DNA of 62,432 nt, from assembly GCA_039932715.1 (NCBI GenBank), contig JBDTPN010000018.1, positions 1 to 62,432 on the forward strand, written 5' to 3'. Each line of letters begins with the position of its first letter. Within the stretch, counting starts at the first letter, position 1. The notes beneath the pieces were generated by a model, which had not been told where the DNA came from, ran no database searches, and worked only from the letters and a program-made list of their open reading frames with translations. Source of the DNA: ZC4RG30 sp039932715. Lineage in GTDB: Bacteria > Pseudomonadota > Gammaproteobacteria > Steroidobacterales > Steroidobacteraceae. The translations under genes and the position numbers were made by a program. Below, piece by piece: positions 32,965-42,707 of the stretch.

Positions 32965-34338
32965 CTAGCTGGACGTGGTCGTTGCCAGTTGCTTGGCCAG
33001 GTAACTGGCGGTCGATTGCATCTGCGTCATCAATGCGTCCAGGGCGGTGAATTGCTTCTGGTAGCGAGCCTGGATGATTGTCATTCGATCATCCAGCGCC
33101 TGCTTCTGGGTGGTAAGGGCCTTGCGACTGGCTGTGATACTGGCGTTTCGCTGCGTCATGTCACCAGTGGATGACAGGTGGCTGTCGAGGAAGCTGTATA
33201 GCCTGGTCGCAATGCCATTGGTTGAGCCGAATACCGCGCTCACCGCCGCCGGATTGGCCGTCAGCGCAGCCTGCAGCTTGGTCGAGTCCGCAGTTAACGT
33301 TCCTGCACTGGTGGTCGTGATGCCAAGACTTGAAAGCGTCGTATAGGGGCCAGTGACACCTGCGACCGATGTGCTCATCAGTCGGCGCATCTGGGATTCG
33401 ATATTGAGCAGCATGGCGTCGCCCAGCATCGGTCCGGCGGCCTTGGTCGATGCGTCGTAGCTGCGCAGCTTTGCGATCTGATTTGCCAGCACATTATAGG
33501 CACTGACAAAACTGGTGACTTTGGCTTGCACGCCGCTGTTATCGTTTGCGACAGACAGTGAAACCGTCGTGCCAGCCACAGCCTTGAGCAGATTCAGGGT
33601 CACGCCGTCAATGGCACTACCCACCGAATTCGAAGCGCTGTTAACAGTGATCCCGGACACGTTCACTATGGCGTCCTGGGCCGCGTTGACAGAGGTCATG
33701 GCCGTCGTGATCGGCGGATCATAGACCAGCTGCTGCAGACCGCCATCTCCACCCGAAGTGGTGATCTTGATGGCATTGGCAGCACCAGTGGCCGTGCCTG
33801 TCAGCACCAGCTGGGCTCCGTTCACGCCGGAAACCAGTGCCGCATTGATGCCCGGATTGCCGGCGGCCGTGTTGATTGCGTCGCGGATATCGGCCAGCGT
33901 GTTTTTGGGTGCTGCCAGCGTGATGTTGAACGAGGCTGCACCCATCGAGAGCACAAGTGTGCCCGTACCGACTACGGCGGTCGCCCCCCCGGTAAATGGG
34001 GTCGACTTGAGCTGTGCGGCTTTGGCCAGCTGCACGATTTCGACATCGTAAGTGCCCGCAACTGCAGTGCTGCCTGCGGTGGCAGTAAATGCCGTCGGGT
34101 CACCCACGGTGGCCTGGCGCAGGGCGTAACTGGACGCGTCCTTCATTGAAGCCAACGCCGACTGGAAACCGGACATGGCGCCCATGAGCTGGCCCATGGC
34201 GGATAATTGAGTGGTCAGCTTTGCGTCTGCCGTGGCGAGACGGTTGTCGGCAGGTGCGCGGTCCGCCGCAACCAGCTGGGTTACCAGCGAGTTTACATCC
34301 AGTCCGGACACCGAGCCTGATGACGTAATGGCAGTCAT
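32965..34338 (-). CDS. fliD: Flagellar filament capping protein FliD
   Basis: 457 aa. N-terminal SGLDVNSLVTQLVAADRAP and C-terminal coiled-coil (LTTQKQALDDRMTIIQARYQKQFTALDALM) are typical FliD. The central D2/D3 region is Ala/Thr/Gly-rich, as in surface-exposed caps. It begins just after the fliC terminator, preceded by GAGGTG. Confidence 0.96.
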   Translation of the reverse strand: MTAITSSGSVSGLDVNSLVTQLVAADRAPADNRLATADAKLTTQLSAMGQLMGAMSGFQSALASMKDASSYALRQATVGDPTAFTATAGSTAVAGTYDVEIVQLAKAAQLKSTPFTGGATAVVGTGTLVLSMGAASFNITLAAPKNTLADIRDAINTAAGNPGINAALVSGVNGAQLVLTGTATGAANAIKITTSGGDGGLQQLVYDPPITTAMTSVNAAQDAIVNVSGITVNSASNSVGSAIDGVTLNLLKAVAGTTVSLSVANDNSGVQAKVTSFVSAYNVLANQIAKLRSYDASTKAAGPMLGDAMLLNIESQMRRLMSTSVAGVTGPYTTLSSLGITTTSAGTLTADSTKLQAALTANPAAVSAVFGSTNGIATRLYSFLDSHLSSTGDMTQRNASITASRKALTTQKQALDDRMTIIQARYQKQFTALDALMTQMQSTASYLAKQLATTTSS

Positions 34339-34347
34339 TTACACCTC

Positions 34348-34386
34348 AAAAGCCGAAAGCGGCGGAGATCGCAAGATCTCCGCCGC
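34348..34386 (-). terminator. Intrinsic terminator after fliC
   Basis: A perfect 12-bp stem GCGGCGGAGATC/GATCTCCGCCGC with a 4-nt loop (34359-34386). In the fliC reading direction it is followed by TTTCGGCTTTT. It ends the highly expressed flagellin transcript ahead of fliD. Confidence 0.85.
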
Positions 34387-34402
34387 CCCGGGTAGTCAGC
34401 GC

Positions 34403-35938
34403 TTAGCGCAGGAGCGCCAGCACACTCTGCGGAGCCGCGTTGGCCTGCGCCAGGATCGCGACGCCGGCCTGCTGCAGAACCTGGGCCCTCGTCATGTTGG
34501 CCGTCTCTTGCGCGAAGTCCGCATCCAGGATGCGGCTGCGCGAAGCAGAGAGGTTTTCGGTCGTGGCCTGCAAGTTGCTGATCGTCGACTCGAAGCGGCT
34601 CTGGATAGCGCCGAGCGAGCTGCGCAGCGTGCTCACAGAGCTCAGGGCTGCATCGACGCGAGTGATCGTCGTGTTGGCGTTGGACGCCGTGGTCACCGAG
34701 GCCGCGTTGAGGGCGCTGTTGCCCAGTGCCAGCGAACCACCGGCGCCGAAACCTATGCGCGCCGGCGTGGTGCCACTGATAGTCACCGTATCAGCCGCCG
34801 TGAGGCGGATCGAACCCCTGAACGTGTTGGTCACTGCCGTTCCTGCGACGGTCGTCAGCGCTGTAAACGCATCGTTCGTAGTGTTGTTGTTGCCGTTGGT
34901 GGCTGTCAGGCCCTTGCCCAGTGTACCGGCCACACCTGCAGTCTGTGAAACCGCTATATCGCGACCGTCAGCAGCCGACAGCGTGATGCGGTTGGTGGCG
35001 CTGTCGAAGCTGGCGCTGACGCCAGAGGCCGATGAGTTGGCATTGATGGCCGCAGCGAAGGCCGTACCGGTCAAGTTGGTCGTTGTACCGTCGTAGTTGG
35101 TGAAGATGGCCACACCGTTGACCGACATCGAGTACTGGGCGGTAGCCACCGTCACGAAGTCCAGGTCCGTAGTGGTGTCAGCCGTCGCAGTCAGTCCACC
35201 GATGCCGGAAGAGTTGATGGCCGCAGCCTTGGCGTAGGCGCTGTTGATGCTCTGGCCGGCGCCGCCGCCAGCAACAGAGGCCACAACCGTGGTCGCCTGA
35301 CCTGAGCCCAGCGCAATCTTGACGTCGCCCGACAGCAATGCACTGCCGTCAACGCCCGTGCCCTGCTGGCCCACAGCGGTTGCGCTGCTGTACTGCGTGG
35401 TGAGGTTGACGTAATCGGCGGTCTTGCCGATGGCCGTGGTGCGGACGCTGCTGGACAGGTTGATCGAGATCGTCTCGCCGACGTTGGCACCGACCTGGAA
35501 GGCTGCAGTACCGAAAGTACCGTCGAGAACCTTCTGGCCGTTGAAAGAAGTCTGCTGTGCAATACGGTCGATTTCCGCCAGGCGCTGCTGCACTTCGGCA
35601 TCGAGAGCCGCGCGATCGGCGCTGGAATTGGTCGAGTTGGCAGACTGCACGGCGAGTTCGCGGATGCGCTGCAGGTTGTTGGTCAACTCGCCCAGCGCGC
35701 CTTCAGTAGTCTGCGCCAGGGAGATGCCGTCGTTGGCATTACGTGCAGCCTGGGTCAGGCCACGGATCTGCGTCGTAAAGCGCTCGGAAATTGCGAGGCC
35801 GGCGGCGTCATCCTTGGCGCTGTTGATGCGCAGACCGGAAGACAGACGCTGCAGGGAAGTTGCCAGCTGTGATTGCGATGCCTGCAGGTTGCGCTGCGCG
35901 TTCATCGACATCACGTTCGTGTTAATGGTCAGTGCCAT
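34403..35938 (-). CDS. fliC: Flagellin
   Basis: 511 aa. Conserved D0/D1 ends: MALTINTNVMSMNAQRNL with LQRLSSGLRINSAKDDAAGL at the N-terminus, and QVLQQAGVAILAQANAAPQS at the C-terminus. The central 170-400 region is Thr/Ser/Ala-rich (variable domains). AGGAG lies 7 nt before the ATG. Expressed from the sigma-28 promoter at 36034-36060 with a leader of about 90 nt. Only one flagellin gene is present; no flaG follows. Confidence 0.97.
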   Translation of the reverse strand: MALTINTNVMSMNAQRNLQASQSQLATSLQRLSSGLRINSAKDDAAGLAISERFTTQIRGLTQAARNANDGISLAQTTEGALGELTNNLQRIRELAVQSANSTNSSADRAALDAEVQQRLAEIDRIAQQTSFNGQKVLDGTFGTAAFQVGANVGETISINLSSSVRTTAIGKTADYVNLTTQYSSATAVGQQGTGVDGSALLSGDVKIALGSGQATTVVASVAGGGAGQSINSAYAKAAAINSSGIGGLTATADTTTDLDFVTVATAQYSMSVNGVAIFTNYDGTTTNLTGTAFAAAINANSSASGVSASFDSATNRITLSAADGRDIAVSQTAGVAGTLGKGLTATNGNNNTTNDAFTALTTVAGTAVTNTFRGSIRLTAADTVTISGTTPARIGFGAGGSLALGNSALNAASVTTASNANTTITRVDAALSSVSTLRSSLGAIQSRFESTISNLQATTENLSASRSRILDADFAQETANMTRAQVLQQAGVAILAQANAAPQSVLALLR

Positions 35939-36033
35939 TGAAATGCTCCTGTTGAAAACTGTAATCGACTTCCGGCAACTGCCGGCGGGTGCCCTGTACG
36001 GTCTCTACCCGCCAGCGCTCTGTCCTATGACCT

Positions 36034-36060
36034 GTATCGGTGCCGCCCATGGCTTCTTTA
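36034..36060 (-). promoter_or_regulatory. Sigma-28 (FliA) promoter of fliC
   Basis: TAAAGAAG-N11-ACCGATAC against the consensus TAAAGTTT-N11-GCCGATAA, in the 191-bp gap between flgL and fliC. Confidence 0.78.
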
Positions 36061-36129
36061 GCCGGGTTGGGTCTAACGAGGGCAAAATGCGAGATGCATC
36101 ACGCCCAAATGAGTCTTGTGTGTTGCAGG

Positions 36130-37329
36130 TCACAGGTAATTGAACAGCGACAGCTGCGCGATGCGTGCATAGGCGGCCTGCGCGGCCTGCAGGCCTACCA
36201 GCTGCTGGTTCATGCGGCTGACGGCATCGGCGTAGTCGAGGTCCTGCAGCTGGCTCAGCGAACCGCTGAGCGCGTCGTCCAGTTGCTGCCGGGAAGCGGT
36301 GGCATTGTCGATGGTCGACAGGCGAGCGCCAATTCCGGCCCGCAGGTTGATGAAATGATCGAGCGCCTGGTCCAGCTGCGCCAGGGAACCATTGAGGTTC
36401 GTGTTGAGCTGTGATCGGCTGCCTGGATCGTCGACCCCTGATCCGAGGCTGGTTATCAGATTGTCGATGGTGGTGAATACGCTTTCGGTGGCCGCGGGCG
36501 CCACGGTGAACGTATCCCCTGTTGCTGGCGCGCCCGACACGCTGACCTGCACCCCATTGAAGGCGATGGCTCCGCCGCTGGTGTAGGCGCCACTGGCCAC
36601 CACCGCACTGGCGGAATCCACGACCTGCCAGGTGTTGGCACTGGTGAACTGCACTGTGTAATTGCCCCGCACCCAGGCGGCCGCGTTGGTCACCTGGCCC
36701 GTGTCGATGGAACCGGTGCCGCTGTGCACGCCTGCAGCAACGACAAACGTGCCATTGCCCTGCGCAATGCCCATGAAGGCTTCCTGGCCGGAGAAGCTGT
36801 CTGCAACGCGCTGGTCCGTACCGATCTGCAGGCTGCGCACACCCTGGTCGCCAGCGTAGCTGACGCCCGTCGTGCCGCGCGAAAAGGGTTGCGTCTGGGT
36901 GGAGAATCCCGAGAAGAGATATTCACCATTGGCGTCGCGCCGGTTTGCCAGGTCCTGCAGTTCCTGCGAGCGCGCTTTAAGTTCGGTGGCTATAGAGGCA
37001 CGCGAAGCCGCATCGACCACGCCACTGTTGGCCTGCAAAGTAAGGTCGCGCACGCGCTGCAACAGGTTGGTGGCATCGGCCATGGCCTGCTCGCCCATAT
37101 TGAGGCGCGCGGTCGCGGCATCGGAATTCTTGCCGTATTGCTCCAGCTGTGCGCGACTGCGCTCCAGATCCAGGATCTGCGTGGTGGCTATCGGATCATC
37201 GGAAGGCGACTGTACCCGTTTGCCCGAGGCCACCTGGCTCTGCGTCTTGGCCAATGCGGTTTGCCGGGCCATCATCTGCGCCATTACCGTGGAGTGCATG
37301 GCACTGGTGGAAATGCGGTTAGTACTCAT
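36130..37329 (-). CDS. flgL: Hook-filament junction protein FlgL
   Basis: 399 aa. Flagellin-like ends (MSTNRISTSAMHSTVMAQM, VASGKRVQSPSDDP; C-terminal LQAAQAAYARIAQLSLFNYL). Forms the second junction zone between hook and filament. ATGA overlap with flgK; last gene of the flgB-flgL run. Confidence 0.95.
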   Translation of the reverse strand: MSTNRISTSAMHSTVMAQMMARQTALAKTQSQVASGKRVQSPSDDPIATTQILDLERSRAQLEQYGKNSDAATARLNMGEQAMADATNLLQRVRDLTLQANSGVVDAASRASIATELKARSQELQDLANRRDANGEYLFSGFSTQTQPFSRGTTGVSYAGDQGVRSLQIGTDQRVADSFSGQEAFMGIAQGNGTFVVAAGVHSGTGSIDTGQVTNAAAWVRGNYTVQFTSANTWQVVDSASAVVASGAYTSGGAIAFNGVQVSVSGAPATGDTFTVAPAATESVFTTIDNLITSLGSGVDDPGSRSQLNTNLNGSLAQLDQALDHFINLRAGIGARLSTIDNATASRQQLDDALSGSLSQLQDLDYADAVSRMNQQLVGLQAAQAAYARIAQLSLFNYL

Positions 37330-39215
37330 CGGCGCGTCGCATCCAGCAATGACTGGAAGATTTCCTGGGTGATGCGAATCGTCTGTGCGGCTGCCTGGTA
37401 AGCCTGCTGAAAGCGCAGCATGTTGGCTGCCTCCTCATCGAGATTGACGCCTGAAACGCTGTCGGCAGCGGCCGCAGTGCTGTCAGAGATGATCTGCTGG
37501 GCGTCGCGACTGGCCGTTGACTGACTGGTAGAGACGCCAATTGCGCCCACAAAGCGGGTCACGGCGCCGTTGAGGGATTCCGTGCCACCTGTCAGCACGC
37601 CTTTTCCAAGCACCGTTGCCAGTGCCAGCGCGTTACGGTTGTCACCCACACCGCCGGTATTGCTGGCCACAGAGAAACTGTCACCCGCCGCCGGCACGCC
37701 ACTGAGGGTCACGCGCCAGCCGTTGACATCGATATTGTCACCGCTGGCATAGGCATAGCTGCCAGCGCCATTGATGGAATAGTGCGTGGCGTCGATGAAC
37801 TGCAGCGTGACGCCACTGCGCAACTGCGGATTGGCCGCATCCAGCACTTCGCCTTCGGAGATCTGCGCATTGCCCAGATTGCCGGTGGCCGCCGCGGTGC
37901 GGATGGGTGCACCGACGGCCACGCGCGCGGGGTCGGTAATCAACACTTTCATGCCGGCCACAGCTGTGGACGTGGGTTTGATCTGGAAGCGGTCGCCAGC
38001 GGCGGCTGCGCCGCCTACGACAATCGCCACGCCGTCAGCGAGGAACGGATCGCCACTGGTTCCCGTACCCGTCATCGCTACCGCGGCGCCGGTATCAGTG
38101 CGGCGCAAAGACCAGGCACTGCCCGAGTAGGTCATCTCATAGTCCAGGGCCGTGAGTGCCCCGGCGTCGACGTGTGTGACACTGATCGAGCCACTGCCGC
38201 TATTGTGAATATTGGGAGAGACGCCGACGGCGCCCAGCGCAAACAGATCGGTTCCCATGTTGCCGGACAGATCCACGCCTTCGCGATGCTGGGCGTTGAC
38301 CGCGCTGACCAGTCCCGCTGCAATCTGGCCCAGTTGATTGCGAACCGGGTCGAGCATCTCGCGACGGAAGTCCAGGGTGCCGCCCAGGCTGCCTCCGCCA
38401 AGGGTGGCACTGAGGTCCACGGTAGTGGAGCCGCTCTGCAGGCCGATGGTCAGACGTTCTGCAGAATAGGGATCACGCTTCGTTACCAGGGCAGTTGCAT
38501 TGCTGCCCAGCACCAACGCCTGGCCAGAACCGACAAATACATTGATTGAGCCATCATCCTGGCGCGTGGCATCCACGTTTACGTGCGTAGCCAGTTCGCC
38601 CAGCAGCCTGTCGCGTTCGTCCAGCAGGTCATTGGGTGCCTGGCCCGTCGAGTTCTGCGCAACCACGATCTGGCCATTGAGGCGCGCAATACCCTGCGCG
38701 GTGCTGGTGATCGTCGCGGCCTCGGCCGTGAGCCGTGAATTGATTTCCGAATCCAGCTCGCCCAGTCGCGCATCGTAGGTCTGCAGGCGTTGCTTGAGTC
38801 CCTCCGCTTCGCTGAGCATCACCTGCCTGGCCGATGTGGAAGTCGGCGAGTTGGCGACGCCCTGGATCGCATTGGTGAATTTCTGCAGTGAGGCGTTGAG
38901 GCCGGTGGACGAATCACCGAACAGATCGCTGAGCACCTGCGACTTTCCCGCGTAGATATCCAGCCGGGAGAACGAACTTGCCGCAGTGCGTGATTGGGTA
39001 GCCAGTAACTGATCGTAGTAGCGCGTGACGCCGCTGACATCCACACCAGTGCCGATGAAGCCGCTGCCAAAAGTCTGCGGCGAACTCGCGGCCAGCTCAA
39101 CGCGCTGCCGGCTGAACCCCGGGGTGGCGGCATTGGCGATGTTGTGACTGGTGGTCTCGAGCGCGCGCTGGAATGCACGCAGTCCGGACACGCCGGTAGA
39201 CAGCAGATCAGCCAT
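37326..39215 (-). CDS. flgK: Hook-filament junction protein FlgK
   Basis: 629 aa. N-terminal DLLSTGVSGLRAFQRALETT and SHNIANAATPGFSRQRVEL, C-terminal VNLDEEAANMLRFQQAYQAA are diagnostic. First junction protein. GAGG lies 8 nt before the ATG. A weak sigma-54-like sequence in the 37-bp gap to flgJ is judged not convincing. Confidence 0.97.
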   Translation of the reverse strand: MADLLSTGVSGLRAFQRALETTSHNIANAATPGFSRQRVELAASSPQTFGSGFIGTGVDVSGVTRYYDQLLATQSRTAASSFSRLDIYAGKSQVLSDLFGDSSTGLNASLQKFTNAIQGVANSPTSTSARQVMLSEAEGLKQRLQTYDARLGELDSEINSRLTAEAATITSTAQGIARLNGQIVVAQNSTGQAPNDLLDERDRLLGELATHVNVDATRQDDGSINVFVGSGQALVLGSNATALVTKRDPYSAERLTIGLQSGSTTVDLSATLGGGSLGGTLDFRREMLDPVRNQLGQIAAGLVSAVNAQHREGVDLSGNMGTDLFALGAVGVSPNIHNSGSGSISVTHVDAGALTALDYEMTYSGSAWSLRRTDTGAAVAMTGTGTSGDPFLADGVAIVVGGAAAAGDRFQIKPTSTAVAGMKVLITDPARVAVGAPIRTAAATGNLGNAQISEGEVLDAANPQLRSGVTLQFIDATHYSINGAGSYAYASGDNIDVNGWRVTLSGVPAAGDSFSVASNTGGVGDNRNALALATVLGKGVLTGGTESLNGAVTRFVGAIGVSTSQSTASRDAQQIISDSTAAAADSVSGVNLDEEAANMLRFQQAYQAAAQTIRITQEIFQSLLDATRR

Positions 39216-39252
39216 TATTTAAACCTCAGAGCACGGAATGTGCCGGGAGTGG

Positions 39253-40122
39253 TCAAGCGGTCTCTCCCGCTATCGGCGCTGCCAGCCGAAACTTTAGGTC
39301 GCGCGCAACACTGACCAGCTTGTTTGCATAATCGGGATCCGTGGCATAGCCACCGCGTTGCAGGGCGCCGGCAAAGGCAGCGGAATCCGAACCGGTGCCC
39401 AGCGCGCCTGCATAGCGGCCATTGCCGCTGAGCAGTGCCGCGTAGTCCTGCATGCAGGCCTCGGGCGAGCTGTAGGCGCGGAACTGCGCCGGCGTGCGTA
39501 CCGACTTGCCGTCCTCAACTTCCGACGTCACCGCCGTCACCGCCGCGCCATTCCAGCTGCGACCTGCCTTGATGCCGAACAGATTGAAGCTGGAGCTGCC
39601 ATCCGCGGCGGTGGGCATGTTCTTGCCCCAGCCGGTCTCCAGCGCTGCATGTGCGATCAGGTTGCTGGGGTCGATGCCCAGCTGTTCCCCTGCCCGCTTG
39701 GCGGCCGGCATCAGGGCCTGCACGAAATCTTCCCGCGTGGCCGGTGGCCAGTTGTTTGCGGTGGGCTTGGCGGCTCCAGGAGTGGCGGCAGCGTCAGTCG
39801 CTGCGGCAGCGTCCGCGGTGGCGCCGCGCATGAGTTGCTGCACCAGCATGTCCGCCAGTCCCAACCCCTTGCCCTTCGACAGCTGCGTGGCCATCTGCTG
39901 GTCGAACATATCCTGGTAGAAATCCTGCTGGTCACTGCCGAACAGCTCGTCCTTGGGCACGGCCGCGCGCATGCTCTTGAGCATCATGGTGGTAAACAGG
40001 CTTTCGAACTGGGCGGCGGTCTTGCGAATGGCTTCCGGCGCCTGCGCATGCGCATCACGCTTGAGCGCCGCAAGTCCCTGCGGGTCAGCGTAAAATGCGT
40101 TGTCTACAGGTGCGATGCTCAT
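39253..40122 (-). CDS. flgJ: Flagellar rod assembly protein / peptidoglycan hydrolase FlgJ
   Basis: 289 aa starting MSIAPVDNAF at ATG 40122; an open frame continues upstream into flgI. The N-terminal rod-cap domain (KTAAQFESLFTTMMLKSMR, DMFDQQMATQLSKGKGLGLAD) is followed after an Ala-rich linker by a glucosaminidase domain (LIAHAALETGWGK with the catalytic Glu, FNLFGIKAG). A bifunctional type, which drills the wall for the rod. Confidence 0.95.
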   Translation of the reverse strand: MSIAPVDNAFYADPQGLAALKRDAHAQAPEAIRKTAAQFESLFTTMMLKSMRAAVPKDELFGSDQQDFYQDMFDQQMATQLSKGKGLGLADMLVQQLMRGATADAAAATDAAATPGAAKPTANNWPPATREDFVQALMPAAKRAGEQLGIDPSNLIAHAALETGWGKNMPTAADGSSSFNLFGIKAGRSWNGAAVTAVTSEVEDGKSVRTPAQFRAYSSPEACMQDYAALLSGNGRYAGALGTGSDSAAFAGALQRGGYATDPDYANKLVSVARDLKFRLAAPIAGETA

Positions 40123-40129
40123 GATGTCT

Positions 40130-41230
40130 CTAGATGACGATGAGCTCGGCGCGCAATGCGCCGGCTTCCTTGAGCGCCTCGAGTATGGCCACCAGGTCAC
40201 CCGGGGCCGCGCCCACCTGGTTGACCGCGCGCACGATGTCGTTGAGATTGACCCCGGCATTGAAGACGAACATGCGTGCTTCCGCCTGGTTTACAGACAG
40301 TTCGCTGCGCGGCGTCACCACGGTGCGTCCATCTGCAAAGGCATTGGGCTGGCTTACATCCAGGTTTTCGGTAATCGTCACCGACAGCGAGCCATGGGCC
40401 ACGGCCGCCTGGGTCACGCGCACATGCGCGCTGATAACGACTGTGCCGGTTCTGGAATTGATGATCACCCGCGCCGGTGCATCCCCTGGTTCGATCTCAA
40501 CTGCCTCAAGCGTCGACAGATAGCTGATGCGCTGGTTGGGATCCAGCGGTGCACTGACGCGCACCGACACTGCATCCATGGCCTGTGCGGTGTTGTCGCC
40601 CAGCAGCGTGTTTATGCCCGATGCCAGCCGCGATGCAGTGGTGAAATCCGGCGTATTGAGATTGAGCACCACGTAGGGCTGGGAAGTGAAACTGTTGGGA
40701 ACCTCGCGTTCCACCGTGGCGCCATTGGGCACGCGGCCGCTGCTTGGCACGTTGATGGCGAAGCGCGAGCCGTCCTTTCCGGAGATGCCAAAGCCACTGA
40801 CTACCATGCTGCCCTGGGCGATGCCGTAGACCTCGCCGTCATTGCCGCGCAGCGGCGTCATGAGCAGGGTTCCACCACGCAGGCTGGAAGCATTGCCGAT
40901 AGTTGATACGGTCACGTCTATGGTCTGGCCGGCTTTCGAAAAGGCCGGAAGATCCGCCGTCACCGTGACAGCCGCAACATTCTTGAGTTGTGGATTGGCG
41001 TTGGGCGGAATGGTCACCCCGAACTTGGCCAGCATGTTCTTGATGCTCTGGATGGTGAACGGCGCCTGGCTGGTCTGGTCGCCGGTTCCGTCGAGACCGA
41101 CCACCAGGCCATAGCCCACCAGCTGGTTACCGCGTACGCCAGCGACGGACGCGATGTCCTTGACCCGCTCAGCCTGCGCGCCCAGGGGCGTCAGCAACAG
41201 CAGCAGCACGATGAGCGGTGAGTGTTTCAT
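40130..41230 (-). CDS. flgI: Flagellar P-ring protein FlgI
   Basis: 366 aa from ATG 41230, with the signal peptide MKHSPLIVLLLLLTPLGAQA, then ERVKDIASVAGVRGNQLVGYGLVVGLDGTGD typical of FlgI and the C-terminal LNDIVRAVNQVGAAPGDLV. Secreted to the periplasm, where it assembles with the help of FlgA. The start overlaps the flgH stop by one base. Confidence 0.97.
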   Translation of the reverse strand: MKHSPLIVLLLLLTPLGAQAERVKDIASVAGVRGNQLVGYGLVVGLDGTGDQTSQAPFTIQSIKNMLAKFGVTIPPNANPQLKNVAAVTVTADLPAFSKAGQTIDVTVSTIGNASSLRGGTLLMTPLRGNDGEVYGIAQGSMVVSGFGISGKDGSRFAINVPSSGRVPNGATVEREVPNSFTSQPYVVLNLNTPDFTTASRLASGINTLLGDNTAQAMDAVSVRVSAPLDPNQRISYLSTLEAVEIEPGDAPARVIINSRTGTVVISAHVRVTQAAVAHGSLSVTITENLDVSQPNAFADGRTVVTPRSELSVNQAEARMFVFNAGVNLNDIVRAVNQVGAAPGDLVAILEALKEAGALRAELIVI

Positions 41231-41895
41231 CAGAATGGTGTCCACGGCGAGTTGAAGAAGCGTGACAGCCAGCCCTGGTTGTTGGCGTCGGCAAGTGCGC
41301 CCTGGGCACCATACGAAATGCTGGCGTCGGCGACCTTGGACGAAGGGATGGTGTTGTCAGGCAATATGTCGATGGGGCGAATCACGCCCTGGATGCGAAT
41401 GTATTCCTTGCCCTGGTTGATGCCGATCCATTTCTGGCCGCGCACCACCAGGTTGCCGTTGGCCAGCCGCTGCGCAACCGTGACCGTGATATCGCCCTGC
41501 AGGCGATTGCTCTGTTGACTGTCTCCGGAGCCGTCGAATGATTTCTTGTTGTTCATTCCGGCCGCCAACACATCGACACCGTTGACGGTCACCGGCTTGC
41601 CACCCAGGGTCATGCCGGCAATGTTAACGTCGGTTTTCTTCGCGGTGGTGGTGCTCGAACTCTTCTGCGCGGCGGTGCTTTCAACCAGGTTTATGGTGAC
41701 CGTGTCACCCACCCGGCGCGCAATCGAGTTTTCAAAAAGCGTCACGTCATGACCGGATTGATAGATGGCCCCGTTGGCGGTGTGCGCATACGGGGTATCG
41801 TCCGGCGGCGTGGCGACAAAGTCTTCCACAGCGGGCGCGTGCACGCAGGCAGACGCCAGCACCGCGATCGCAATTATGCCCAGGTGTCTGATCAC
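41230..41895 (-). CDS. flgH: Flagellar L-ring protein FlgH
   Basis: 221 aa lipoprotein: signal ending in lipobox LASAC, then GDTVTINLVESTAAQKSS and NGNLVVRGQKWIGINQGKEY, the FlgH signatures. Forms the outer-membrane ring. ATGA overlap with flgG. Confidence 0.96.
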   Translation of the reverse strand: MIRHLGIIAIAVLASACVHAPAVEDFVATPPDDTPYAHTANGAIYQSGHDVTLFENSIARRVGDTVTINLVESTAAQKSSSTTTAKKTDVNIAGMTLGGKPVTVNGVDVLAAGMNNKKSFDGSGDSQQSNRLQGDITVTVAQRLANGNLVVRGQKWIGINQGKEYIRIQGVIRPIDILPDNTIPSSKVADASISYGAQGALADANNQGWLSRFFNSPWTPF

Positions 41896-42677
41896 AGGTT
41901 GCTGCTCGCGTACTGCAGCATCTGGTCGGTGGTCGATATGGCCTTGGAGTTCATCTCGTAGGCGCGCTGCGTTTCGATCATGTTGACCAACTCCTCGACC
42001 ACATTGACATTGGAGCCTTCGAGTGAGCCCTGCTGCAGGGTGCCCAGTCCATTGAGTCCCGCGGTGCTGGTCTGTGCCGGCCCACTGGCGGCCGATTCCA
42101 CCACCATGTTTTCGCCGCGCGGCTGCAAGCCCGAAGGATTCACGAAGTCTGTCAATTGCAGCGTGCCGATCTGCGTAGGGGCCGACTGCCCGGCAAGCTG
42201 TGCGCTCACGATGCCGTCAGTTCCAATGGTGACGCTCTGCGCACCCGATGGAATGGTGATGCCTGGTTGTATGTGATAGCCGCTGGACGTCACCAGTTCG
42301 CCTTCAGCGCTCATCTTGAATGAGCCATCGCGCGTATACCCGAAACTGCCATCCGGCAGCAGCACCTGGAAGAAGCCGCGACCGTTGATTGCAACGTCCA
42401 GCGAATTGCCGGTGTTGGTCATGCCGCCCTGGGTGTAGTTCTTTTCCGTGGCAACGACGCGAACGCCGGTGCCCACCGACAGGCCCGTCGGCGACAAGGT
42501 GTCCTGGGAGGTCGACCCACCTACCTGCTTGACGTTCTGGTAGAGCAGATCCTCGAACACTGCGCGGTCCTTCTTGAAGCCGGTGGTGTTGACGTTGGCG
42601 AGGTTATGCGAGATGACGCTCATGCGCGTTTGCTGCGCATCGAGTCCGGTCTTGGCGGCCCATAAGGCGGAATTCAT
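41892..42677 (-). CDS. flgG: Distal rod protein FlgG
   Basis: 261 aa, the usual FlgG length. N-terminal ALWAAKTGLDAQQTRMSVIS with NLANVNTTGFKKDRAVFEDL, and C-terminal GSNVNVVEELVNMIETQRAYEMNSKA. Exported without cleavage; forms the distal rod. Confidence 0.97.
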   Translation of the reverse strand: MNSALWAAKTGLDAQQTRMSVISHNLANVNTTGFKKDRAVFEDLLYQNVKQVGGSTSQDTLSPTGLSVGTGVRVVATEKNYTQGGMTNTGNSLDVAINGRGFFQVLLPDGSFGYTRDGSFKMSAEGELVTSSGYHIQPGITIPSGAQSVTIGTDGIVSAQLAGQSAPTQIGTLQLTDFVNPSGLQPRGENMVVESAASGPAQTSTAGLNGLGTLQQGSLEGSNVNVVEELVNMIETQRAYEMNSKAISTTDQMLQYASSNL

Positions 42678-42707
42678 GTTTCTTTACTCCGTGAGCGAAT
42701 ACGGTGG

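Noticed and set aside
34366..34386. GG/GC-spaced sigma-54-like sequence before fliD
   Set aside because: It lies wholly within the perfect hairpin of the fliC terminator; the -24 element is otherwise poor.
39230..39245. Sigma-54-like sequence CGGCAC-N5-GTGCT before flgK
   Set aside because: Two mismatches including the -12 element, and the predicted start would fall after the good Shine-Dalgarno of flgK.
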